A stretch of DNA of 64,000 nucleotides from positions 3,658,001 through 3,722,000 of the forward strand of contig NZ_CP075691.1 in NCBI RefSeq assembly GCF_020026305.1, written 5' to 3'. The DNA comes from Streptomyces sp. 135. GTDB lineage: Bacteria; Actinomycetota; Actinomycetes; Streptomycetales; Streptomycetaceae. Position numbers and translations under genes: made by a program. The notes beneath the pieces were generated by a model. The model saw nothing but the letters and a program-made list of their open reading frames with translations. It searched no databases and was not told where the DNA came from. Shown in pieces: positions 41,881-50,098 of the stretch. Every line of letters begins with the position of its first letter. Position 1 is the first letter of the stretch.

Positions 41881-43671
41881 ATGGGGGATGGGGACAAGAG
41901 GCGGGAAGGTTTCGGCGAGGGCGTGAACGCCCCTGCTGATCACGGCAGTTGGCGGGTACGTCTGCGGCGGTGGGCCGCGTCGGGCAGCGGTGACGTGCTC
42001 GGCGCCGGGGTGCTGTTCGGCGGCGAGCACGTACTCACCTGCGCCCATGTGATCCGCGACCCGGTGACGGGCCTGCGCCCCGAACGCGTCCAGGTCGAGT
42101 TCCCGATGCTCCAAGGGCTGACGCGCACCCCGCGCCGCACCGCGGCGGTGGCGGCCGGGCACTGGGTGCCCCCCTTCGGCAAGGCGCAGGGCGACCTCGC
42201 GCTGCTCGTCCTGGACGAGCCCGCGCCCGTGCCGTCACCGGTCACGCTGCACCGCACGCTCGACTACCGGGGCGCCCCCGTCCTCATCGACGGCTTCCCC
42301 GAGTACCAGTCGGGCGGCGAGTGGCTGACCGGCGCCTGCATGGGTCCGGGCGGCGAGGGCGACGAGCGGGTGCAGATCGACCTGACGGGGGCGGGCAGGC
42401 TGCGCGGCGGGTTCAGCGGCTCGGGGGTGCGCGAGGAGGGCGGCGACCGGCTGCTCGGCATCGTCGCGCAGGCCGACGAGAGCGGCGAGCACGGCTACAT
42501 GATCCCGGCGGCCACGGTCGCCAAGTACTTCCGCCGGTTCGCCGAGCGGTACGTGACCGGGCCGCACGCCGTGCCCGGCCACCGCGTCGTGCCCGCCGAG
42601 GCGGCCCGCGCGGCCCGCCCGCACGGCCTCCAGCGCACCGTCACCCGCTGGCTGAACGGCGACGAGGACGCCTGGGACACCGAGGTCCTCTTCATCACCG
42701 AGGACGACGAGCGGGCCAGGCAGGCGCTGTACGTCGTCCTGAACATGGCCGACCGGGAGCAGGCGCCGCACCTGGCCGTGAGCCCCCTGGACGCCGCCGG
42801 ACCCGGTCCCGCCGAGCCCGGCGCCTCGCTCCTGTCCCGCGCCGGGATCGCGCCCCGCGTCGGCAGCATCGGCCTCGTCCTCGACCTGGAGGGCGCCGCC
42901 CTCGACGACCCCGACCGGCCGGAGCTGCGCGAGGCCCTGGCCGTGCTGCGGCACGAGCTGCGGCACGCGGCGCGGCGGCACACGGCCCCGCGCCACCGCC
43001 CGGCCGTCGCCGTGCTGTACGCCGACCGGTCGCCGACCGAGCCCGCCACGGCGGTGCGGATCCTGCGGGAACTCGCCGACGCCGGGGCGCGGCTGCTGCT
43101 CGTCGTGCGCGACGGCACGCACGGTTTCCCCTACGCCATGGCCGAACGTCTGCTGCCCGCCGACCGGGCCGCGCGGTGGCTGCGGCGGATCGGCGCCCGC
43201 GTCGACGAACTGTCCGGCACCGAGCGGCGTGCGCGGCGCCTCTTCCACCGCGTGGAGCCGCACGTCGTGGACCCGCCGCTCGCCACCGGGTACGCGGCGC
43301 GGGCCGCGCTGTGGACCGTGCAGCTCAGCGACGAACTGCGGCCGCTCACCGGGCGGGGCGGGCCGCACTTCCTGGAGAAGCTCTCGTACGCCGAACAGGC
43401 CGTGGACACCTACCTCTTACGGGCCAGGGCCGCCGAGGAGGAGCTGCGGGCGGTACTCGACGAGCATCTGCGGCTGCGCGGGCTGCTCCGCGACCATCTG
43501 GCGCGCCTGGCGCGGCGGGGCCTGGCCGAGCACGCCGACGCGGTCGGCCCCTACCGCGAGGCGCAGCGGCTCCTGATGGCGGGACCGTGTCCGCTCGCCG
43601 ACGCCGAGCGGGCCGTGGAGGCGTTCGCGCGGGTGGTGCGGCGCCTGGCCGAGGCGGACGGTGACGCGTGA
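41881..43671 (+). CDS. Cytosolic trypsin-like serine protease, first gene of the PknG-like operon
   Basis: A 596-aa protein without a signal peptide. The N-terminal about 225 residues are a chymotrypsin-fold protease with His56 (VLTCAHV), Asp105 (GDLALLVL) and Ser179 (GGFSGSG). About 370 residues follow without a recognised domain, including an Arg/Ala-rich helical C-terminus (AVDTYLLRARAAEEELRAVL). GAGGAAGC precedes the ATG. Codon 513 is TTA (43417-43419), so full-length translation should need bldA tRNA. Its TGA overlaps the kinase GTG by 4 bp. It may process a partner in the signalling operon; such cytosolic proteases occur beside signalling and conflict modules. Confidence 0.85.
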   Translation: MGDGDKRREGFGEGVNAPADHGSWRVRLRRWAASGSGDVLGAGVLFGGEHVLTCAHVIRDPVTGLRPERVQVEFPMLQGLTRTPRRTAAVAAGHWVPPFGKAQGDLALLVLDEPAPVPSPVTLHRTLDYRGAPVLIDGFPEYQSGGEWLTGACMGPGGEGDERVQIDLTGAGRLRGGFSGSGVREEGGDRLLGIVAQADESGEHGYMIPAATVAKYFRRFAERYVTGPHAVPGHRVVPAEAARAARPHGLQRTVTRWLNGDEDAWDTEVLFITEDDERARQALYVVLNMADREQAPHLAVSPLDAAGPGPAEPGASLLSRAGIAPRVGSIGLVLDLEGAALDDPDRPELREALAVLRHELRHAARRHTAPRHRPAVAVLYADRSPTEPATAVRILRELADAGARLLLVVRDGTHGFPYAMAERLLPADRAARWLRRIGARVDELSGTERRARRLFHRVEPHVVDPPLATGYAARAALWTVQLSDELRPLTGRGGPHFLEKLSYAEQAVDTYLLRARAAEEELRAVLDEHLRLRGLLRDHLARLARRGLAEHADAVGPYREAQRLLMAGPCPLADAERAVEAFARVVRRLAEADGDA

Positions 43672-46181
43672 GCCCGGTCAGGTCCTGTACGCATCCCGGC
43701 TGTTCGGGGACCATCACGCCCACCGGATACTGCCTGGCCAGCGGGGAGCGGGTGGACCCGGAGACGGGGCGGCACTCGGCGGCGGGAGGGCACTCGGCGG
43801 GGGCGCCCGCGCCCCCCGGCCCCGGCCTTGAACCCGGCCTCGCGCCGACCGTCGCGGTGAGCGGCGGCCCTGACCCCTCCGGGCCCCCGCCCCCCTCGTA
43901 CTCCTCCCACGGTCACGAGGAGCCCCCGTACTGGATCGTCGGCCCGGGCCCGGCCACCGCGCCCCCGCCGCGCCCCGCCGGTGTCACGCTCCCGCCCGAG
44001 AACCCCGACCCCACGGTCCTGCCCGAGATCACCCTGCTGGACCGCGCCGACCGCGAGAGCGGCGACGCGGCCCGCCTCGCCCCGCCCGGTTCGCTGCCGC
44101 TGCCGTCCGGCACGCTGCTCGCGGGCCAGTACCGCCTGGTGCGGCCGCTCGGCTACGGCGGCATGGGCGAGGTGTGCCTCGCCCATGACACGAAGGTCGA
44201 CGACCGCGCCGTCGCCATCAAGATGCTGCACGCGGATCTCGCCACGGACTCGTACAGCCTGCTCAAGGGCGAGCGCAAGGAGCTGGTCGAGCTCAACCAC
44301 GACGGTTTCATCCGGGTGTTCAACTACGGGCACCACGACGGCATCGGGGACTTCCTGGTCCTCCAGTACGTGGACGGGCTCAACCTCGAAGAGGTGCGGG
44401 CCCGCGCCCGTGAGCGCCCCGAGGAGTTCGGCCACGAGCGGTTCCTGGAGTTCGCCCTCGCCTACGGCGTGCGGATCCTGGCCGGGCTCGCCTATCTGCA
44501 CGCCCCCGAACGCGGCAAGGTCTACGGCGACCTCAAGCCGCCCAACGTCATGCACGACGGCTCCACCACCAAGCTCATCGACGTGGGAAGCGTGCGCCGC
44601 GCGGGCGCGCCCGGCCTCACCACCTCCGCCTACCGGGCGCCCAGCGTCGGCGACCACGGCGAGTCGCTGCCGCAGGACGACCTGTTCAGCCTCGGCGAGA
44701 CGCTGCGCAGCCTGTGCGGCCTCGGCGCCACCCGCCACGACCTGGCGGAGCTGGCCGCGCTCGGCCCGCTGGACGACCCGGCCGCCGGGCACCGCGGGCT
44801 CGGCCTGGTCTCCCTCGCCCGCGCCCTGCGCCGCGCCACCCGCACCCGGCGCGCCGACCGCTTCGCCACCGCCAGGGAGATGGAGGAGCAACTGCGGGGC
44901 GTCTTCCGGGAGTTGCGTTCCCTGCGCACGGGCATGGAGACCTTCGAGCCCTCGCCGCTCTTCCTGCAATCGGCGTACGCGCTGGACGGCGGGCTCGGCG
45001 CCGCGCCCGAGGTGTCGCGCTGGGCCGCCCCCGACCCCCCCGACGCCCCTGGTGCCTCTGGTGCTTGCGGTGCCGGGGGTTCCGCGCCCCGCTATCCGGC
45101 CCCCGCCCCGCCCGAGGTGGCCCGGCGGCTGCCCGTGCCGCGCCCCGACCCGGACGACGACCACCACGGCGAGCTGAGCAGGCTCAGCGACGACGACCCC
45201 GAGGCGCTGCTCCAGCACACCGGCGACTGGCGGGACTCCCCCGAGGTGCACCTGCTGCGCTGCCGGCTGCGGCTGCGGGTGGAGCCGCACGGCGGCCCCG
45301 GCGCCCTGTCCGCCGCCGAGACCGCGCTCGCCCTCGCCGAGGACGCCATAGGTCCCGCGCGGGCGCCCCACGACTGGCGGCTCGACTGGCACCGCGGCCT
45401 GCTCGCGCTCGCCCGGTCCCGGGTGGCCGAGGCGCGCGGCCACTTCGACCGGGTCTACGGCGCGATCCCCGGGGAGTACGCCCCCAAGCTGGCTCTCGGC
45501 CACTGCGCCGAGCACCTGCGGCGGCCGCACGAGGCGCTGACGTTCTACGAGGCGGTGCGGCTGCGCAATCCTTCGCTGGGCAGCGCGGCGTTCGGCGCCG
45601 CCCGTGCCCGGCTCGCCCTCGGCGGCCCCGACGCCCTCACCGCCGCGATCGCCGCGCTGGACGCGGTGCCCCAGCACTCCCGGCACCGCACGGCCGCCCG
45701 TACCGCCGCGGTGCGCATCCGCGCCGACCACGCGCGGGACGCGGACGGACTCGGCACGGCGGTGCGCGCCCTCGCCGGGCTGTTCTCCGCGCACGGCCTG
45801 ACCGACGAACAGGCCCGCGTGCGGATGAAGGCGGAGGTGTGGGGCGTCGCCCAGCGCCTGCTCGCGCCCGCCGAGGGCGCCCCGCGGATGACCGGCGCCG
45901 AACTGCGCGCCGTCGCCGGACGGGCCGATCCGCTGCTGGAGTTCCCCGCCGACGAACGCGCGCTGCGCAAGGACCTGTCCCGCTTCTACCGCGGCCTCGC
46001 CCTCCAGGCCGCCCGCGACGCACCGCCGCGGGGCACCGAGACGCCGCTCGCCGAACTCCTCCTGGACCGCGCCTACGCGGTACGCCCCTTCGCCTTCCGA
46101 CACCACAGGGACACCCCATGGCCGGGCAAGAAGATCAAGGACTGGATCAGGAACAACACGCCGACGCAGCCGGGCGGTTGA
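43668..46181 (+). CDS. PknG-like serine/threonine protein kinase with TPR tail
   Basis: An 837-aa protein. An N-terminal Cys motif (Cys7, Cys12, Cys22) and a Pro-rich linker precede the kinase domain, about 150-420: Gly loop LGYGGMGEV, Lys185 (VAIKML), catalytic Asp288 in YGDLKPPN, and metal Asp305 in LIDVGSV. These match the PknG variants YNDLKPEN and LIDLGAV. The C-terminal TPR domain has the PknG-type stretch IPGEYAPKLALGHCAEHLRR and AAFGAARARLALGG. It is soluble, unlike PknA/B-type kinases. Mycobacterial PknG phosphorylates GarA/OdhI to adjust glutamate and TCA flux. The fourth Cys of the usual N-terminal zinc site is missing here. Confidence 0.9.
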   Translation: MSPVRSCTHPGCSGTITPTGYCLASGERVDPETGRHSAAGGHSAGAPAPPGPGLEPGLAPTVAVSGGPDPSGPPPPSYSSHGHEEPPYWIVGPGPATAPPPRPAGVTLPPENPDPTVLPEITLLDRADRESGDAARLAPPGSLPLPSGTLLAGQYRLVRPLGYGGMGEVCLAHDTKVDDRAVAIKMLHADLATDSYSLLKGERKELVELNHDGFIRVFNYGHHDGIGDFLVLQYVDGLNLEEVRARARERPEEFGHERFLEFALAYGVRILAGLAYLHAPERGKVYGDLKPPNVMHDGSTTKLIDVGSVRRAGAPGLTTSAYRAPSVGDHGESLPQDDLFSLGETLRSLCGLGATRHDLAELAALGPLDDPAAGHRGLGLVSLARALRRATRTRRADRFATAREMEEQLRGVFRELRSLRTGMETFEPSPLFLQSAYALDGGLGAAPEVSRWAAPDPPDAPGASGACGAGGSAPRYPAPAPPEVARRLPVPRPDPDDDHHGELSRLSDDDPEALLQHTGDWRDSPEVHLLRCRLRLRVEPHGGPGALSAAETALALAEDAIGPARAPHDWRLDWHRGLLALARSRVAEARGHFDRVYGAIPGEYAPKLALGHCAEHLRRPHEALTFYEAVRLRNPSLGSAAFGAARARLALGGPDALTAAIAALDAVPQHSRHRTAARTAAVRIRADHARDADGLGTAVRALAGLFSAHGLTDEQARVRMKAEVWGVAQRLLAPAEGAPRMTGAELRAVAGRADPLLEFPADERALRKDLSRFYRGLALQAARDAPPRGTETPLAELLLDRAYAVRPFAFRHHRDTPWPGKKIKDWIRNNTPTQPGG

Positions 46182-46183
46182 AC

Positions 46184-47632
46184 GTGACGTCCGGCCCGCG
46201 CGCCCGCGTCGGCCTGGAGGTGAGCCAGGTCGTCGAGCTGCCCCGCCCGCGCCTGCCCGGCAGCGCGGAACCGGCGCGGATGTACGCGGTCCTCACGGTG
46301 ACCGTGCGCAGGCCCGGCGCCGCACCGCCCGCGGCGTCCGGCGCGACCGAGGGGGACCCGGCGGCGGGCGGGCACCGGCCCCGGCTCGCGGAGGTGCTGC
46401 TCATCGACCACTCCTCCTCGATGGTGATCCCGCCGAGCCGGCTGGCCGCCGCCCGCGCCGCCGCCGTCAGCGCGCTGGCCAAGATCCCGGACGGCGCGCT
46501 GTTCGCCCTGGTCGCCGGGGGCGACAAGGCCACCATGATCTATCCCGGAAAGCCCGGCCTCGCCGTCGCGCACGCCGAGTCGCGGGCCGCCGCGGAGGCC
46601 GCCCTGTACGACTGCACGCCGGGCGGCGGCACCGCGATGGGCACCTGGCTGGAGCGGGCCAGGCTCCTCTTCCGCGAACTGCCCGCCGCTGGGTCCGCCG
46701 ACTACGTACGCCATGCCCTGCTGCTCACCGACGGCAAGAACGAGCCCGGTTACGAAGCGCCCGAGGACCTGCGCGCGCGGGTCGAGCGGTGCGCGCGGGC
46801 CTTCGACTGCGACGTCGTGGGCATCGGCGACGCCTGGGAGACCGAGGAACTGCTGCTGATCGCGGGCGCCCTGGGCGGCCGAACGCGCGCCGTGGAGGAC
46901 CTCACCCGGCTGCCCGGCGAACTGGCCGCGCTCACCGGGCGCGCCGCCGAACGCGACGTGACCGGCCTGCGGCTGCGCCTCTACCACCGGGCCGGGGTGC
47001 GTCCGCTCTCCTTCGAGCAGGTCCACCCCACGCGTACGGCGCTCACCCCTTCCCACGTCGACCTGACCGGCGTCAGCACCGGTGCGGGCGGTCCCGTCCA
47101 GGAGTACGAACTGGGCCCGTGCGGCGAGGAGACCCGCGCCTATCTCCTCTGCGTCACCGCGCCCTACGACCCGGCTCAACTCGGCAAGGAACTCCTGCTG
47201 ACGGAGGCCGAGATCGACGCGGCCGACGACGCGCGAAACGTGGAACTGCCCGCGCCGCAGCCCGTCCTGATGCGCTGGACCGACGACGCCGACCTCTACA
47301 GCCGCCTCGACCCCCAAGTCGCCCACTACCAGCACGAGGAGGAGCTGCACCGCACCTTCGAACAGGCCTGCGCCGAGCTGAAGCGGGGCGCGCGGGACTC
47401 GGCCGAGGCACTCCTCGGCACGGCCTGGCGGCTCGCGGGAGAGACGGGCGACACGGCGATGCGGGACCACCTGCGGCGCCTGATCCGCGTGGACGACGCC
47501 GAGCGCGGCACGGTACGGCTCCTGGACCACATCGCCCGCTTCGACGTCGAGGCGGCCCGCATCCAGTCGAGCATGACGGTCCTCCCCGGCGGCCGCCTGC
47601 CCGGCGCCCGTCCCGCCGGGGGCCGCCGATGA
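46184..47632 (+). CDS. VWA-domain protein with intact MIDAS
   Basis: A 482-aa cytosolic protein. The von Willebrand A fold (about residues 68-245) has MIDAS motif Asp75-x-Ser77-x-Ser79 (LLIDHSSSM), the Thr loop GGGTAMGTW and Asp in LLTDGKNEPG. A beta-rich region and a helical C-terminus (EEELHRTFEQACAELKRGARD) follow. The start is GTG 46184 or TTG 46178, the latter overlapping the kinase stop. VWA proteins assemble metal-dependent complexes. Between the kinase and the membrane sensor this is a likely adaptor or kinase substrate. Confidence 0.85.
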   Translation: MTSGPRARVGLEVSQVVELPRPRLPGSAEPARMYAVLTVTVRRPGAAPPAASGATEGDPAAGGHRPRLAEVLLIDHSSSMVIPPSRLAAARAAAVSALAKIPDGALFALVAGGDKATMIYPGKPGLAVAHAESRAAAEAALYDCTPGGGTAMGTWLERARLLFRELPAAGSADYVRHALLLTDGKNEPGYEAPEDLRARVERCARAFDCDVVGIGDAWETEELLLIAGALGGRTRAVEDLTRLPGELAALTGRAAERDVTGLRLRLYHRAGVRPLSFEQVHPTRTALTPSHVDLTGVSTGAGGPVQEYELGPCGEETRAYLLCVTAPYDPAQLGKELLLTEAEIDAADDARNVELPAPQPVLMRWTDDADLYSRLDPQVAHYQHEEELHRTFEQACAELKRGARDSAEALLGTAWRLAGETGDTAMRDHLRRLIRVDDAERGTVRLLDHIARFDVEAARIQSSMTVLPGGRLPGARPAGGRR

Positions 47633-48795
47633 GCGCCTCCTGGCGCACCCTCCGCCTCGTCGCCGCCGACGTGCTGCGCCGACTGCTGCGCCATCTGTGG
47701 CCCGCGCCGCACACCGAACACACCCGCAACCGCGCCTACTTGCGCGAGCGGCTCATCGCACTGCCCCTGCTCACCGTCGTCGCGGCCGTCGCCTTCGGCT
47801 GGGCGTACGCCGAGATCCGGTCCGACACGACGGCGCTGCGCGACAGTTACACGCCCGCCCTCGGTGACCTGGCCGACGCGGAGATGTCCCTGCGCATCGC
47901 CGACCGCGAGGCCGAGCGGAGTCTCGCCGCCGGGGAGTCGGTGCGGCTCAGCGGTATCGGGAAGCGCTACCTGACCCGCACCACCCGCGCCACGCAGAGC
48001 CTCAACCAGGTGGCCCGCAGCGGCGCCCTGACCACCGCCGAGCGCCAGGAGCTCGACGTGGTCTCCGGTCTCGTCGTCGACTACGGCACGTGGATCGACT
48101 TCGCGCAGGACAACGTCGGCGATCCGCCGCTGCGGGCCGCCGGCCTCAGCTACGCCCGCAGCATGCTCTGCACACCCCCCGCGCCCCCGGACGAGGTGGG
48201 CCCCGGCGGCTACCCGCCGTGCGAGCCCGGCAGCGGCTCCGACGCGACCGCCGTGGTGGACCGCATCTCCGCGCTGGAGGAGAGCCTGCGCGGCAGGCTG
48301 GCGGAGCGGGCGGCCCTCGGCGGTGGTGTGCTCGGCGCGGCCGGGGTCGCCGGGATCTCCCTCGCCCTCCTCGGCCTCGGGCTCTGGCGCACCCAGGTCT
48401 TCCTCCGCCACCGCTTCCACCTGCGGGTCAGCGTGCCGCTGCTCGTGGCCTCGCTGCCGCTGCTCGCCGTGCCGTTCCTGACGGCCGACGCCGTGCTCGC
48501 CCACCGCGCGCAGCAGCGGGCCGTCACCACCGCGCACCAGCTGTCCGACGCGACCTCACCCGCGATCGAGGCCACCGTCGAGGAGCGGCCCTTCGGGACC
48601 CCGCACCCCCGCCTGATCGCCTCCCTGGACGAGCGGGCCGACCGCGACCTCGCGGGTGGCCGCCTGCCCGGGCTCGGCGGGGCCGCGCCGTGGGTGGCGC
48701 CCGTGGGGCTGCTCGGCGCGGCCCTCAGCTACGCCACGCTGCACTCCTACCGCCGCGAGTACGTCCTCATCTCCCGCTCGGGGGCAGCCCTGTGA
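47629..48795 (+). CDS. GlnX-like four-TM membrane sensor
   Basis: A 388-aa protein. TM1 is LIALPLLTVVAAVAFGWAYA (about 43-62). A helical extracytoplasmic domain of about 170 residues follows (SDTTALRDSYTPALGDLADAE, four-helix-bundle-like). Then come TM2 (GGGVLGAAGVAGISLALLGL), TM3 (VSVPLLVASLPLLAVPFL), a second outer loop, and TM4 (WVAPVGLLGAALSYATLHSY). This is the topology of mycobacterial GlnX, which links the binding protein GlnH to PknG. Both ends overlap neighbours by 4 bp. Confidence 0.78.
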   Translation: MSASWRTLRLVAADVLRRLLRHLWPAPHTEHTRNRAYLRERLIALPLLTVVAAVAFGWAYAEIRSDTTALRDSYTPALGDLADAEMSLRIADREAERSLAAGESVRLSGIGKRYLTRTTRATQSLNQVARSGALTTAERQELDVVSGLVVDYGTWIDFAQDNVGDPPLRAAGLSYARSMLCTPPAPPDEVGPGGYPPCEPGSGSDATAVVDRISALEESLRGRLAERAALGGGVLGAAGVAGISLALLGLGLWRTQVFLRHRFHLRVSVPLLVASLPLLAVPFLTADAVLAHRAQQRAVTTAHQLSDATSPAIEATVEERPFGTPHPRLIASLDERADRDLAGGRLPGLGGAAPWVAPVGLLGAALSYATLHSYRREYVLISRSGAAL

Positions 48796-50096
48796 ACCGC
48801 AGCCGTACGCGCGCCCGCGCCGCGTTCCGCGGCTTCCTCGCCGCCTGCCTGCTCGCCGTCACCGCCGGCGCCTGCACGGACGAGCGGCCCGAGACACTCG
48901 TCGTCCTCGGCCCCTGGACGGGCGACGAGGGCGAGGCGTTCGAAGCGATGCTGAACCAGCTCGACGACGGCACGGGAGCGACGTATACCTACCAGGGGAC
49001 CCGTTCCCTGCGCGAGACGCTCGTCGCGCAACTGGAGGCCGACGCCCCGCCGGACGTGGCGATCCTCAACAGCGTCGGCGAGCTCACCGAGTACGCCCGC
49101 GCCGGCCGGCTCAAGCCGCTCACCGCCACGGCCGCCGCCCGCGCCTACCCGCCCTGGGCGCCGCCCCTGTCCGTCGACGGCACCCGCCGCACCTACTGGG
49201 TGCCGCTGAAGGTCGACCTGAAGAGCCTGGTGTGGAGCAAGGCCGGGAAGGGGGACCGCGCCGCCGACCCGAAGTGGTGCGTCGCCCTCGCCTCGCAGGC
49301 CACCTCCGGCTGGCCGGGCACCGACTGGGTCGAGGACATCCTGCTCCACCGGGCGGGCCCCGCCGTCTACACCGAGTGGGCCACCGGCCGCCTCAGCTGG
49401 CGCGACCCCCGAGTCCGCGACGCGTGGACGACCTGGGCCGCGCTCCTCGGCAAGCGCTCCAAGGCCTCCGTCGACCAGTCCCTGACCATGACGTACGTGG
49501 GCACTCCCGACCCGGCGGCGAAGAGCGGCGGGGCCCCGCGCGGCCTGCTCGGCTCCATGACGCCGCGCTGCACGCACGAGCACCAGAGCGCCTTCATCCG
49601 GTACGTCTACGCGGGCGACCGGGTCCGCGTCGACCCGGCGGCGGGCTTCCTGCGCGGCCGCCCCGCCCACGACGGCGCCTACGAGGTGGCGGGCGACATG
49701 GCCGCCGTCTTCAGCGACGACCCGGCGGCCCGCACCCTCGTGGAGCGCCTGTCGGGCAGCACCGCCCGCACGCTGTGGCGCTCCGAGGCGAAGAAGGAGC
49801 TGCGGCCGCTCTTCCCGGACGCGGCCGACCCCCAGCCCACCGACCCGACGGGGCGGCGCCTCGCCGAGATCCTCACCCGCGAGGCCGACACGCTCTGCTT
49901 CGACGCCTCGGACGTGATGGCGCCGGGAATGCGCGACGCGTTCCACCGCGCCGTCCTGCGGTACTTCAGGGACCCCAAGGGCGCACGGCTCGACGAACTC
50001 CTGGAGCAGCTGGACGCGGTGCGCGAGGACGCCGCGCCGGACACGGCCGCGGGCCGGCTGCCCGCGTCCGGCGTCTGCGCACCACCCGGCGGCTGA
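48792..50096 (+). CDS. Extracellular solute-binding lipoprotein (putative sensor)
   Basis: A 434-aa protein with a type II-like signal peptide (FRGFLAACLLAVTAGAC, lipid Cys28) and a periplasmic-binding-protein fold: LVVLGPWTGDEGEAFEAML, then DVAILNSVGELTEYARAGRL, like family 1 ABC binding proteins. No ABC permease or ATPase is nearby. Its GTG overlaps the stop of the GlnX-like gene, so it more likely acts as a ligand sensor for the membrane protein, as GlnH does for GlnX-PknG. The ligand is probably not the same as GlnH's, since the fold family differs. Confidence 0.85.
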   Translation: MNRSRTRARAAFRGFLAACLLAVTAGACTDERPETLVVLGPWTGDEGEAFEAMLNQLDDGTGATYTYQGTRSLRETLVAQLEADAPPDVAILNSVGELTEYARAGRLKPLTATAAARAYPPWAPPLSVDGTRRTYWVPLKVDLKSLVWSKAGKGDRAADPKWCVALASQATSGWPGTDWVEDILLHRAGPAVYTEWATGRLSWRDPRVRDAWTTWAALLGKRSKASVDQSLTMTYVGTPDPAAKSGGAPRGLLGSMTPRCTHEHQSAFIRYVYAGDRVRVDPAAGFLRGRPAHDGAYEVAGDMAAVFSDDPAARTLVERLSGSTARTLWRSEAKKELRPLFPDAADPQPTDPTGRRLAEILTREADTLCFDASDVMAPGMRDAFHRAVLRYFRDPKGARLDELLEQLDAVREDAAPDTAAGRLPASGVCAPPGG

Positions 50097-50098
50097 AG

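Noticed and set aside
43551..46106. 851-aa reverse-strand ORF opposite the kinase
   Set aside because: It is a Gly/Arg/Val-rich antisense shadow; the forward frame has all kinase motifs.
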